From: Phyto melanocephala
Lineage: Eukaryota > Arthropoda > Insecta > Diptera > Rhinophoridae
Assembly: GCA_941918925.1 (NCBI GenBank)
Contig: OW799236.1
Span: 70,088,465-70,152,464 of the forward strand
Length of the DNA: 64,000 nucleotides
Direction: 5' to 3'
Made by a program: the position numbers and the translations under genes. Positions 34,690-46,624 of this stretch are shown in pieces. The stretch's first letter is position 1, and the number at the start of each line of letters is the position of its first letter. The notes below the pieces were generated by a model. The model searched no databases. It had not been told where the DNA came from and saw only the letters and a list, made by a program, of their open reading frames with translations.

Positions 34690-35225
34690 GCCGACCAAAT
34701 AAGGTAGACAACAATTAAAAAAAACTCTGCAACGTAAAGCCAAAAAAATAACAATGCAGTATGAAATTCGAACGCAGTAAACATAAAATTGTGTCAAACG
34801 TAAGTAATTAAACAAAAACTGCTATGGAAATAGCAAATTATTGCGGTTTAAATATGTCGCGCTGAATTCGATTCCTGCAGCAGTCTACCTATAGATTTAT
34901 TTGCCGCCAAAACCAAAGAATGCACCTCGATTAGTTTCATGGCATTTTTTAGGCCCATTTAGAATTTTCCAAAAATACAATGAGTTCGAATTGCAAAAAG
35001 GTAGAAACAGTTTCGCAATTTTTTACCAATTTTTTTTTTCAGTACCAACATGAATTCGAAAGAATACACAACCCAGACAAACTTGATAAAACGTAGAAAG
35101 AGATGACTTTTCAGTAGGAAAATGTCACCGTTTACAAAAATATCCGAAATCAATTGTGGTTTAAGTCAAATAAAATAGCACAATTGGAATGGCCAGCATG
35201 TTCTACGCTTACAACTCCTTTAGAA
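34690..35225 (+). pseudogene. Tc1-like transposase relic
   Basis: Near 35110-35215 the frame reads Q, stop, ENVTVYKNIRNQLWFKSNKI, AQLEWPACSTLTTPLENI and stop. This is the Tc1 pattern around the second and third catalytic residues (QQDNxxxH ... WFKxxxI ... LxWPAxSPDLNPIENLW), with the second aspartate changed to glutamate and the final tryptophan lost. Upstream, MNSKEYTTQTNLIKRRKR (about 35051) fits the segment before it and AMEIANYCGLNMSR (about 34820) the first helix-turn-helix. Stops and frameshifts throughout. No terminal repeats found. Confidence 0.55.
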
Positions 35226-36310
35226 AATATCTAAGGTTTTTATAACACATTAATTTTTTTCAAGAAATAAGCAATATGACAAGCGTATGGAGCTTTAAGC
35301 TGCCGTTATTGATCCTAAGGAGACAATGACTAAAGAAGTATGTTTACATCTTATATAAGATGAGAACATTTCGCTCAATGGATGCTCTGCTTACTGCTGA
35401 TTTATTAACAATTTCTAGTTTAAATATACTCTTAGGAGTGTGGTCTTAGGAGCGCATCACTCTGATATCAAGTTAGTTGTTGTAACGTTGAAAAACAACT
35501 GATTAAGTAAATAAATTTATTGCTTTTGTTATTAATTTTTAATGCTCTTCCATATGTTATGAATATATTTGTGTTCTGATCTTTATTCTAATAGAAAAAA
35601 TGCTTAAAATTTACATGCTGCTATAAGAATAATGTGTATACAACCAAAGAGAACACAGCATCTGTCGTAGAATATTTTATGTTGTCAGCGTTTGTAACAA
35701 TAAATCGTTATGAGATTAGCCACTGGGATACTATTTAAACACATTCTTACACATACATAAGCCTATTACAACTCACAGTAAATAATAATTTCAATATTTT
35801 CATAGATAACAACATTTCTTCTTTATTATCAGCGACATGCTTACAAATATACTCCTGTTAATAAGTATACGAGTTATGATGCTGAATAGGATAACTATGG
35901 CAATTATGGTAAAGATGATGGCTTAGTTAATGTTGTATTATCAATTGTAGAGTCCTTTGGATTTATTATTACTACTTACTACTACAATTATTATTGTATT
36001 AAAATTCTATAGAATTCATTGCTTTATGCAACCACTAGTTGTAAGAATAATTAAGAATGTATAATAACAAAAATGAAGAAGAAAAAGAAAACAAAGAAAC
36101 ACAACACAATTAAATATTTCTTATTACGGTAGAGAGAAGCCGCATTAAATATAGCAAATCTAGAACTATAAAAGATCTGAGTTTAAGTATTACCAAAATA
36201 AAAAAAATTAAAGTTTAATAGGAAATAATTAAGGTTTAGATATATTAGTCGTTGCAGATAACTAACCGATTGTATAATTTTAAATGAATTTATATGCAGA
36301 TGAGCAGAAA
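35226..36310. other. AT-rich spacer
   Basis: No gene or repeat end recognised. Confidence 0.4.
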
Positions 36311-36311
36311 A

Positions 36312-36535
36312 TGGTAGGTAGGTAAGGCTGGTGCAAAATTTCTCTCACACCCTCACCCGGAGACCATTACGGGCCTTTGTGACGCCTTAATATAGAAATA
36401 AAGAGAAGAATGGAATAAAAATAAAAATAGTTAGAATAGAAGAGAAAGAGAAGCAGACCAGTCCAGAGTCTCTGGCGGGAATCAAACCCGCAATCCCCAA
36501 ACTAGCAGACAAGCTAGTTCACCGGGGCACCCTTG
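36312..36535 (-). mobile_element. tRNA-derived SINE
   Basis: Read on the minus strand, the head GGGTGCCCCGGTGAACTAGC, then TCTGCTAGTTTGGGGATTGC and GGGTTTGATTCCCGCC is a degenerate tRNA with a recognisable pol III B box (GGTTTGATTCC). It continues CAGAGACTCTGGACTGGTCT and GCTTCTCTTTCTC, closely matching the SINE at 55778-55962. The body (CCCGTAATGGTCTCCGGGTG) differs and the tail is CCTTACCTACCTACC. Possible degenerate target duplications are GAGCAGAAAATGG and GAACAGAAGATAG. Confidence 0.75.
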
Positions 36536-36539
36536 AACA

Positions 36540-37590
36540 GAAGATAGTTATAGCAAAAATTAAAAGTTCGCCGTACATTACCGAATATAAAGTATTTTTG
36601 CAAGGCAGTTAAAAAAAATGTTTGGCGAACATTGGGGACGCCAAAATACATTTTTTGTTAAATATTCGGCATTTACAGTCTGATCTTATAGTATTTAACC
36701 AGAAGATTTTAGTTCCTACCACCCTAGTGCACTCAAATATCAGAAATTTAAGGCTCCCAAAAAATCATTTATCTTTTGCATAAATTAATTTTTTATGTTG
36801 CCTTGACAAAAATATTTTGGTAAGAGGCAGTATTAATAAATAAAAAGTTAATCCTTTTTATTTCCTCGAAACCACTGTAGATATCCTAGAACAATGCACA
36901 TTCAAACACTGCATTTAGAAACGCACAATTTATTTAACTTTACATAAGAATAATAAATCTATAAAAAATCTTAAAGGTGATATATACTTTTTTTCTTCCA
37001 CTATCTAATTTCTGTACTCGTATTTAATTTTTATTCTTAAGAAAAAGCAACATTCACAGGACATGCCGCCAGACAAATAAGACAAGCGAACAAAAAGAAC
37101 GAAAAAAAAACAGACTTAAGGAAAGAAATCAGCAATAACAAAAGACACAACAGACTGAATGCTTTAAAGTATGCCAAGAATAAGTATCTTCGGAGGAAGG
37201 ACAGAAATACTTAAAAGTAAGAACACTACTTGTAAAGCAGAAAAAAAATGCATGTAATAGAAAGAAGTGAAGAAATATTATAAATATAGAGAATTTAAAT
37301 AGAAATAGTCTAGCAAAAAGAAAATCCTACAAAATAAAGAACAAGGAAATTAGTCTATGCACAAATATAATACAGTACAATGTTTGCATACAATGATTTC
37401 TTCTAGTTCCAAAGAGCCTTTTTTGGTATTCAAGACAAAAGTACTGAAATACCCAGGAGGTTGTCATCTTACAAATTCACATTCCTTTTTGCAATTTTTG
37501 GTTTGAGGTAATTTTTTTTTCTCTTCTTTGCATGGCTTATAAGGCATTTCCATTTCGATTTTCTCGCAAATATTTCCCTTATTTAAATAC
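36540..37590. other. AT-rich spacer with a small inverted-repeat trace
   Basis: 36567-36612 resembles the left arm of the 20552-20862 element. The rest is unrecognised. Confidence 0.35.
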
Positions 37591-37599
37591 TACACACTA

Positions 37600-37690
37600 C
37601 TCTAGGTAGTGTCAGGTGGCTTCAAAAAACTGGTTTTAACATACACACGAACAATGATTAATCAACTCTCCTAATAGGGAAGTAATACTC
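37600..37690 (+). repeat. Decayed R2 fragment
   Basis: GGTGGCTTCAAAAAACTGGT, TTTTAACATACACACGAAC and AATCAACTCTCCTAATAGGG match the R2 interior in order. Confidence 0.45.
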
Positions 37691-39285
37691 TCATACGAAG
37701 AAAATGCTATTTATGATACTTATTCCATTCCTAACAAAAGGCGGAGGATAATGTTAAAGTTTATAGCCTAATGATCGTAATACAAAAGCTTTGTTGCTAG
37801 CAAAGCGGACCGGAATATTCTAGATTGTAATAAAATAGAAAAAACTTACTTTTTAATAGAAAGTCTATAAAGTATATTGTTATTAGAGTCCTAATAAAAA
37901 TTAGGCCACAAGTGCAAAAAACTGAAAAGTAAGAAATTGCTTCCGCACATTTATAATTTAGTAAATAGTTATTATTATTTCTTTTCTGTGATTTTTTTTT
38001 TTTAATAATTTGCTAGATGAATTCGGTTCACATTATAATATTATTTGTTAGTGAAAATTAAATTTGTTTTGCCGTTAGTGCAAATTTCGTTACTATTCTA
38101 TGTTCTCTCCTAAAAGCCTTTTACATTCTATTTCATTTGCTATTTTTTCTACTTTTAGTTAGAAACGTGATAATATCTCACGAGCAAGAATATCCCATTG
38201 ATAAAGCCAAATATCAAAGTACCCGTTTACTAAATTTTTTCAAAATACCTCCAGTAGTTTTTTAGTCAATGAAGTTAAGCAGACTGACAGACAAAAATTG
38301 CAGACAGTGTTGTCTTGTATTTTAGATCGTTGACTATAAAGACTGCTTTTTATAAGGTTTTATTTTATTGATTATTCCACTATGGCACCCTCGTTTTTGC
38401 GTAATAGTTAATATTTTTTAAGCCTTGTATATTTTAAAATACATAAATTTTTGCAACACACTTTTAGAATGACCTTCAAATGTCATTAAAACTTTTGTCT
38501 AATTTTTCCAGCAGTTCAATAATTTTTCTAGATATTATTTACCCTACATCTCGTATTATTGAACAGTTTTACAGATTAGACCACTAACTGCTTAGACTTT
38601 AATTAACATTTCAAAAATAAGACAGAGTAATAAATCCTTAACTATATAAGAAGTTGCATGCAGTAACCACTGCTGTCATACACTCCGATACACACTACTG
38701 CAAAACTTTTCAAATATAGTATACAAAACAATATAATAAAATGAACATAATTATGTCAACGCAGAAACTAAATATTCAGAAGTCATGTAATTAAATTCAA
38801 ACAGTTAGTACGATGCACCCAACCAGGACACCAGGCAAGGGACAAATAAATAGTAGTACTAGAAAATTGAGAACATGTAAGAAAAGTTGCACAAGATTTT
38901 TTCACACAAAAACGCATTGCGTTAAAAGTACTACATTTTTATTCTACTAGAAGTACCATATAGAAATATGTAAAATTTCTTGACTTTAACTCAATTCCTA
39001 AACAATATTGTGGATGGTATGGATGATATTGTGTGTGGCTGATACAGAAAGATGAATATTTTTGTTTTTATATGCAATGGTTACATACAACCGTACGTAC
39101 ATATATACTAAAGTATGGCTTGTGCGAAATCTGAGAGCATTTAAAAACTTATTATAAGCCATTTAAATTAAATAAAAACACGTTATGGCGCATCAATATT
39201 ATGCTAAAATCCACTACCTACGATACCTCAAAGCTAAATTTCGTTGATTTTCCATAAAACACCAAGTAGTGAGTCTTTCTTTTTT
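37691..39285. other. Long AT-rich spacer
   Basis: No gene seen. A TATATAAG at 38643 with a TCATAC about 33 bp downstream is promoter-like only by weak consensus and has no ORF after it. Confidence 0.4.
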
Positions 39286-39289
39286 ATCA

Positions 39290-40000
39290 TATTGTTCCTC
39301 AAATATTTGGCCGTGTCGAATTTAATAATAACCTTCAACATCATGTTTATAGGTATACTTAGAGGTCACATCGCAGCTTAGTCTAGAGTTCAGACTTAAT
39401 CTTATACGCAATGCTCAGAAACCATTTTTTGATTTTAAATTTTTACCAAGTCAGCTTTTTTGTTTGATAAACATATTGATTGGATGAAGAAAAAATTATC
39501 CGCCGTTTTGCTCATGGCGCCATCTTACAAGTTCACTTTTTCATAATTGCCTGTATTCTGTTGACCAATCCCATTTATTTGATACCAATATTGAGGATAC
39601 ATTTTTAACTACTACATTTGACCAATACATATGTAAATTTATCGTATGCCATTTTTCAGTTACAACCATCATCTTTCTATTCAATTTTATTCCTTTTTTA
39701 CCAATATCAATGTTCTCTGTTTTTGAGTATCTAAAAACATTAATTACGTTTGAAGATATAAGGAAAAACACTCTACATTTGAATTTTTGTGTTTATATCT
39801 CAGTTAGCTTCTACCCGATTTGTCAGTATTTCTCAGCAAAAGCTTTTTGGACTACGGCATTTTTTAGTAGCTCTAGCGTTCAAATAATTAAAATCTTTAA
39901 TAACTTAATACATTAAGAAAAATAAAGAAATATTTTTGCCTTTAACTTTGCCGATACGAAAACGATTTGTTCAAATGTTTTTACATAAATAATAACACGT
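39290..40000 (+). repeat. R3 dispersed repeat
   Basis: The head TATTTGGCCGTGTCGAATTT plus AATAATAACCTTCAACATC is a decayed head hairpin. Then CTCATGGCGCCATCTTACA, GTATTCTGTTGACCAATCCC, TTGATACCAATATTGAGG and TTTATATCTCAGTTAGCTTC follow, the R3 order. No ORF; the 76- and 68-codon ORFs in it are chance. Confidence 0.6.
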
Positions 40001-40408
40001 TATATCAAGAAATAGTAGCAATCGTGTCTATGCATTATACTTGAACTAAATAGTATTGGTTTTTAATATAAAGAAGAAAAACAGATGCAGTCATGTTTAT
40101 TTGCTCATATCTTAGAAACTAAGTTGACGATTCTGTACAATTTCAATTGTGATTTATTTTAAAATATTTCAACAGAGATTCATTTTCAAACATTTCCAAA
40201 AGTTCAATACGACCAACAAATCTGTGCAACATGTTACATGTTCTAAAAGTTAATTTCAACAAAAAATAAGTAAGAGCACTATATTCGGCTGTACCGAATC
40301 TTTTATACCCACCACCAATTTTGTGTACATTAAAAGCGCAATATTTATTATTTTGGTAATCGCTGGGAATAATCTCTTTATAATAAAATATGTATCACTT
40401 TCTTTGTA

Positions 40409-41027
40409 GAGGGTGGTTAAATTTTAAGGGCCCATGTTGAAGGTGAACTACACCTAGTCTTTAAATTTGTTTTCTACATTTCACTTGACATTTCTCAATC
40501 TCAAACTTACTCAATTTGATCCGTGGAAAGATACGCAAATGAACAACGCCTTAAAGTTATTCAGGTTTTTTATAAAAATGGGCGTTCAAATCAAAATGCA
40601 TTTTGTGCACTTCGTGATTATTTTGGCCAACATAATCGTTCAAATTCGTCCACAATCGGGAGAATTGTAAAAAATATTTACATTTCTGCAAAACAGGTCT
40701 GTATAAAATGTTAGAAAATCTGTGAATGCCTTCTTAGTTCGCTGAATGGGAACTACTGCTGGTTTTTGCGATAGTGTGGCAAAAGAGCAGTCAACCTCGC
40801 CTCATCATCATGCCTAACAATTGAGCATCAACATTGTCATTGAAAATTTGAACCATCAGATAGAGGAGTGGCGCCAAGGATGGGTGGGGGCCATTTGGCA
40901 GATATTTTGTTAAATACATAATTGAACCATACAAATATTATCATTATAAAAAGAAATAATAATAATATCCTAAATAATTTGTGTTTTATTTAAATTCAAC
41001 ATCTGTCCTTCAAATTTAACCACCCTC
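40409..41027 (+). mobile_element. Mariner deletion derivative nested in R1, best copy
   Basis: The terminal repeats GAGGGTGGTTAAATTT and AAATTTAACCACCCTC are exact mirrors, with TA outside each (40407-40408, 41028-41029). R1 copies without it read CTTTGTATAACTTCGATATG, so the insertion duplicated TA at a known empty site. Length 619 bp: it keeps the transposase N-terminus and a C-terminal scrap but lacks the catalytic domain. Confidence 0.9.
40523..40700 (+). pseudogene. N-terminal DNA-binding domain of a mariner transposase
   Basis: The frame reads ANEQRLKVIQVFYKNGRS, NQNAFCALRDYFGQHNRSN and SSTIGRIVKNI. This is the first helix-turn-helix of the mariner group whose catalytic half appears at 61711-62611 (pattern QRLKxxQxYxxNxRSxxxxxRxLRxxFGxxNRPxxxTI). 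After it the frame jumps to a piece of the second helix-turn-helix (DSVAKEQSTS) and then to the last residues (VIENLNHQIEEW). All three catalytic aspartates are deleted. Confidence 0.8.
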
Positions 41028-41080
41028 TATAACTTCGATATCCTACTAAAATGCTTTTGTAAATGTAGTCTTTCAATAAA

Positions 41081-41820
41081 AGTGGGCGTTCAAGTAATCG
41101 TGTCAATAAAGTTTCTGCTAATAAATAAAACTTAGATATTTCAATATAGTCCTTTATTTTCCTAAAAACTTTGTTAATAGAGAAATAACATGAATTTAAG
41201 ATAAACCGTTATGGGAGGGGGGCGTTAAAGTGAGCGTGTTACCTAAACTTTTTGGCACAACGACTACATTGATTAGAAGGATATACTAAGCAAATTTGAT
41301 CATCATACCTCTAATTTTGGCGGTTTTATGAGCTTTTAAATTTCATTAACGGTAGATAACGTGAAAAGTAGGCGTTATAGTAGGCATGTCAAAGTTGTTT
41401 TTGCGAATGAATACAACTGAGGTGTTTCAATATAACCCTTTATTATTCCAAAATCTTTATTAATAGAGAAATTATATGAATTTTAGGTAAAACGTTATAT
41501 GGGAGGTGGGCGTAAAAAATGGCGTGGCACCTCAATTTTCTTGCACAGTAATTACATTGCCTAGAGGGATATAGTTAGCAAATTTGATCATCACACCTCT
41601 AATTTTGGCGATTTTATGAGCTTTTAAATTTCATTAACGGTAGATAACGTGAAAAGTGGGCGATATAGTAGGCGTGTCAAGGTTATTTTTGATAATAAGT
41701 ACAACTTAGATGTTTCAATATAGTCCTTTATAATTCCAAAATCTTTATTAATAGAGAAATTATATGAATTTTGGGTAAAACGTTATATGGGAGGTGGGCG
41801 TCAAAGTGGGCGCGGCACAT
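41081..41820 (+). repeat. Tandem units of about 288 bp inside R1
   Basis: Units begin AGTGGGCGT/AGTAGGCGT at 41081, 41367 and 41655. Each contains a GTGTCAAAGTTGTTTTTGC-type line, TTTCAATATAG, TTCCAAAATCTTTATTAATA and AAACGTTATATGGGAGGTGG. The same periodicity (48744 to 49032) is seen in the 47 kb copy. Confidence 0.8.
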
Positions 41821-42479
41821 TGATTTTCCGTTACAAACAAGCGTTTCACCAAAAAGCATAGTGTGCAAAATTTCAGAGTCGTACATCCAATTTTGTTGTT
41901 TTTATGACGTTTTTGTTTTTAAATATACCGAAAAATACACTGTGCGGTATAAATTTTCGTACATTTTGATCGATAACTCCTCTCCTAATGCATAGATTAA
42001 GATAATTTTCAGGGAAAAATATTGTTTTTAGTCAGGAAATATATATTCGAAGTTTCATGAGTCTACGGTAATGCGTTTGGACACAATTCTATTTTATTCG
42101 ATGTTCGAAGGACACGGTTTTTTCGACCTACTCTTGCTTTTCGAGCAATAACTCTCTTCCTAATATTCCGATTTAGCCCATTTTCAATACCAACAAACCT
42201 TTTCTATAAGAAAGATTCTGGCAAAATTTGAGCCCCCTAGCTTTTTCGATGCGATCTCTATCGTGCTTTCAACAGACGGACAGACGGACGGACATAGTTA
42301 GATCGCCATCAAATCAAGCCCTGATTCAGAATATATATACTTTATGGGGTCTAAAATTGATATTTCGATGTGTTACAAACGGAATGACAAAATTAATATA
42401 CCCCCACCATTTTTTTGGTGGCGGGTATAAAAATCACTAAAAAAATTCAAATATTTACAAAAACTCAAAAATAATTTTT

Positions 42480-42786
42480 GTAGTTAACTTTTTTGTACAC
42501 ATATATTTTAAATGTTTTAAAATAAAATATAAAATAATTATTAAAGTAAAAACTAACTTTATTTTCAAATAAAAATTAAAAATATAACCAAATTTAATAA
42601 AAATGGTCACCTTGAACCAATTTGTTCGTCGTTCGCCGACGTAAGAAATAGAAAAAAATATATTGCAGAGTTCGCCGCGTACAGCGAATTTCGAACGACG
42701 CGCTCTCATTTACACAAATGTGTTTAATTTTTGACGACGAATATTCGCGGCGAAATATTTGTCGTTCGTCTCAATTGTGCGCCTAG
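42480..42786 (+). mobile_element. Fragment of the 3867-5051 family (right end)
   Basis: TTTTAAATGTTTTAAAATAA, then TTGCAGAGTTCGCCGCGTAC, then ACACAAATGTGTTTAATTTT and CAATTGTGCGCCTAGCA followed by TAA match 4845-5051 in order. About 110 bp of extra DNA near 42540-42640 contains an additional TTGTTCGTCGTTCGCCG. The left end is missing, next to the R1 tail. Confidence 0.7.
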
Positions 42787-42789
42787 CAT

Positions 42790-44980
42790 AAGACAACCTT
42801 TATACTCATACGTATAAGTAATTTTAATTCCGGCAACATAAAAACACATACGCCGTGATGATCTGCAGCGTTATTTTCTAATTCGCTTAAGCTAAATCTC
42901 TAACGATAAAACTCTAAAAGAAGTATTTAGGGAATACATTTAAGCCAAAAATCTATAAAAATATGTTTTAAACCTTTAGCGATAGTGATTTCGCTTACAG
43001 AATAAGGCTGCTGAGTTTTTTTAAGTTTCTGTAAATGCAAATTACTTATAATATCAATAAATTGATGTGTTTTAAAAATATTAAAATTTGGCAAAATAGT
43101 TTAAAAATAACGGTTTTTTATTAAATGTGATGTATCAAATTATATGAAAACCTGGTCTTTCATATCCTAAATATTTGATAATTCTAATGTATACATCTAA
43201 ACAATACCGGAATAAAATAATACAAAAGATTTTGTTTTTTTCTAGCAGCTATCTTTAAGAAGACTTTTCAGGTGCGATAAATGTTACAATTCTATTGTAT
43301 TGAAATTTTAGAATAAAAATAAACTAATATTAAATAATAAAAATGTATATTTTAAACTTTAACTTTTTCTAAACATATATTTCTATATATTTACCATATG
43401 ACATACATACATACATACATACATATGTTATTATAGTGTCAAATTAAATGCTAAACGAAGTCACATCAACAACTACTTTCGGAAAATGAAAGAAATAAGC
43501 TTTTGTTGGTTTCCATTTTCGTTTATTTTACTGATACTAGACATACATACATATGTCTGAAGAAAATTGGTTTACTTATTTTGTTTTTGTTAGATTTTTT
43601 TTCTTCATAGTTCATAGTTTTATATTTTTTTATTATTTTTTTGTTTGTATTTTTACAATTGACAAGTTTAACGTAAGTCAATGTTGAAAGATCAAACCAG
43701 TAAACTGTCTAGTTAAAGAACAGCAATCCGTTTAAAAATTTTTTTGAAAAAAAAACGATACTAATAAAAATGCACACACTTGATTTACTTAAATACTATT
43801 TTTTTAAAGAGAATTTCATTAAAAAAAGAAAAGAAAAAGTTTTAAATAAAATTGTGAGACTATATACAAATGTTTTACAATTAAATGCAATTTCTGGGAA
43901 ACATTAATTAAAGCCTTTGCGGGAAAAATATTAAATTGAAATAGAGGTATTTTGAAAGTCAATTACTAATTGAAATATATTAAGAGATTTAAATATATTT
44001 TACGTTTTTATTTAATTTAGAAGATTGCAGGCCTGAAGAATCACTTAAATAATGAATAATTTGGAATTGCAATAGTTGAAAATTCAAGTTCAATATCACT
44101 ATATTCAAATTTAATATTAACTAGTTTTTTATCTATTTTTTTAATTTGTTAAATATTTCAAATAGTTCTGCTTTATCGTTCGTTTTTGATTTTACAAACT
44201 ACATTTAAAAAACCTCAAAAAAATCTGACGTGTAATAATTATGATTTAAGTAATTTAAAATTGAAATACTAAGCCAAATTCATTTCATAAATGCAGAAAC
44301 CTCACATTAGTTTTTTCTAATAATTTCAAATGAAAAGAACTCAGAACGAGAGAAATTGTATGCCATTTATGATGAAATATTTTTCCATTTTGTGTCTGGA
44401 TGTGAGCGAAAATACAAATCAATTCAGCACACTTGTCTATACCTTGCTCATATTGAAAAACGTGGAAACCACATTTGTGAGGCAAATATGAAGCCATAAA
44501 TCACGTAACAACAATAGCAACTACTACAACATAATTTTACTCTATAGTGTTCTTTATCATTCCTCCAATCACATCAAAAAAAAAGATAAAACAACAGGAA
44601 AATTATTTAACACGAAATATATTGAAACAAAAATCATATATACGCACTGGTGCTTACACACATAAACGAACACACCTTTTCAAATAATGTTTATCACAGA
44701 TAAAATATATGTGTGAAAATGTGTGTGTTATACCACTTGAATTCCAACAGTTGTTGCTTGAAGACACCGCGCATAAAGTCGATAAGGAAAATTTTTTAAA
44801 TTACTTAATTATCTTCAAATACCAAAAATTTATTTTTTATCGTCTAATCGGTAGGGTAATAGTGTGCCCAATGCAGATTTAGTTAAAGTTATTAGTTTTG
44901 TAACAATTGTGAACAAGACTTATCGAAACAATGAGAAAACATACAAAATTCTTTTATAATAAAAAATCATTTCACCGCCT
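42790..44980. other. Long AT-rich spacer
   Basis: No gene or element ends. A (CATA)n microsatellite at about 43401-43425 and A/T homopolymers. Confidence 0.4.
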
Positions 44981-44984
44981 ACAC

Positions 44985-45225
44985 AAAAAAAAGCAGACAA
45001 TCAAATTCATGGCCAATCGAATGGTTCAGTTTTTGAAATCGATTGTTTTTTTTTTTCTTGTAGTTAGAGAATTTCTATTGCAACAGTCATTATTTCGTGT
45101 TGCTGACATATCTCTATTTTTAAACTAAGATCTGTAGGTGCAATAGTACAATTTTACTATCTCGTCTAAACTATGCGATTGGTTACAATTTTATTACTCA
45201 CAACCGATACGTTTTTTTTTTGTGT
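44985..45225 (+). repeat. Local direct repeat, copy 1
   Basis: GCAGACAATCAAATTCATGG, CCAATCGAATGGTTCAGTTT, AGAATTTCTATTGCAACAGT and ATTACTCACAACCGATACG are repeated in order at 45905-46115. Identity is moderate. No terminal repeats or ORF of note. Confidence 0.55.
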
Positions 45226-45904
45226 AATAACAGGATTTTGTCAATCCAGTGAAGAAGAAGGTAATGTGATTTGGTCTGAATATTGATGGTATAAGTGTAG
45301 TGATTATTGGTGTGCCAAATTAGTTTACTAGCGGTATTAAAAATGTTATGGCCTTATTCTTGATAACTCGTTTTTTCTTAACATATTGATTTCTTATCAT
45401 CACGTGCTACGTTTCTTTTGAAAAGTCTTCGTTCTTTAAATATTGGTATACCTTAACGGCGTACATTTTATACTCCGCTAAAATATTCTCACGAGTTTGT
45501 TCTTTGGTAATTAGAAGATATAAACTGATATTTAATGATTCTTCTTTAAACTTCAAATAAGAGAGAATTTCTAAAATATTCTTTTAATAACCCCATGTGA
45601 CAGATTTTTGCTTATCGGAAAAGCTAAAACGGTAAAAAAAGCTACACATTTCCGGACATTTTGCTAGATCAACTCTAGGTATTCAGATATATTAATTTGA
45701 AGTTAGTAAGTAAGTTAGTTAAGCATTGTATATTGTAACCATTTTAATGTCCGAATATCCCAAATTTATATTCAATAAATATTTAAAAGGTTAAATCGTT
45801 CGCATGGGAGGTGATGATTTTATTGAGTCCTGTTAGGCAGCTTACCAAAAAAACGTGATATTTCTTCTACAACTAGTCATATGACTGATGGTTACTAAAA
45901 CCTA
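45226..45904. other. AT-rich spacer between the direct repeats
   Basis: No gene seen. Confidence 0.35.
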
Positions 45905-46115
45905 ACTGCACCCTAACAAACAAACAATCAAATACATCGCCAATCAAATAATTTAGTTTTTTTTGTGGTTATAAAATTTCTATTGCAAGAACAATAATAT
46001 CTTTTTGTTAACTACGGATTTATATTTCGACACAAAATTTCTTAGATACAATTATTTAATTCTACTATCAGAACAAAAATATGAGATTAGCAATAATTAT
46101 TACTCGCAATCGATA
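45905..46115 (+). repeat. Local direct repeat, copy 2
   Basis: ACAAACAATCAAATACATCG, CCAATCAAATAATTTAGTTT, AAAATTTCTATTGCAAGAAC and ATTACTCGCAATCGATAC match copy 1 about 0.9 kb upstream. Confidence 0.55.
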
Positions 46116-46622
46116 CTTTTTTCACTGTGTAGTTCAAAGTTTTGCAACATGCCTTTAGCAAAACCCTACTTTATACCTAGTCTTTTTATGTACGTGATAT
46201 CAATGAAAGTTGCGGTGCCGTAAGCAATTAAAGCAAAATATATATAGCGCTGCATAATTCGCTATGTTAATTATATAAAAAAATATGACGGTGGTTCCGC
46301 ATTTGTGAGGTCTTTATTCCGGTTAATGTTTGGGTTTTTAAAAGTTTTAAGAAAACTTTTATTTCTACATAAAATAATATACCTACTCTGAAGTTCTTCG
46401 AAAAACCTTTATTTGAACAAGAATTCAGACTGACATTTCATTATAACAGCATCGTTGTATTTTATTACCACCTACTATTTAACTTACAAGAAGTTCAGTA
46501 CAGTTTAAAAATATTTTTTTCAATAAAACCACGCAAACGACTTTCTTATAAAACATCACAAATGAAATGAAAATAGTATTATGTTTATGTACTTCTGTGC
46601 ATGTTTTTTAACATTATTATTC
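46116..46622. other. AT-rich spacer
   Basis: No gene seen. Confidence 0.35.
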
Positions 46623-46624
46623 TT

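Larger units (their letters stand above)
40265..42433 (+). mobile_element. R1 dispersed repeat, long copy with nested mariner derivative
   Basis: Complete copy. The head is TAAGTAAGAGCACTATATTC with hairpin TTCGGCTGTACCGAA. The mariner derivative is at 40409-41027, between TAs. Three tandem units of 286-288 bp start at 41081, 41367 and 41655 (each AGTGGGCGT or a variant). The tail has ACAGACGGACAGACGGACGG, CTTTATGGGGTCTAAAAT and the hairpin CCACCATTTTTTTGGTGG plus CGGGTATAAAAA. It abuts a fragment of the 3867-5051 family on its right. Confidence 0.85.

Noticed and set aside
38643..38680. Core promoter (TATA box plus initiator)
   Set aside because: Weak consensus in AT-rich DNA with no transcript or ORF downstream.
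41081..41820. CRISPR-like array
   Set aside because: Eukaryotic context, and the 288-bp units are contiguous tandem repeats without spacers.
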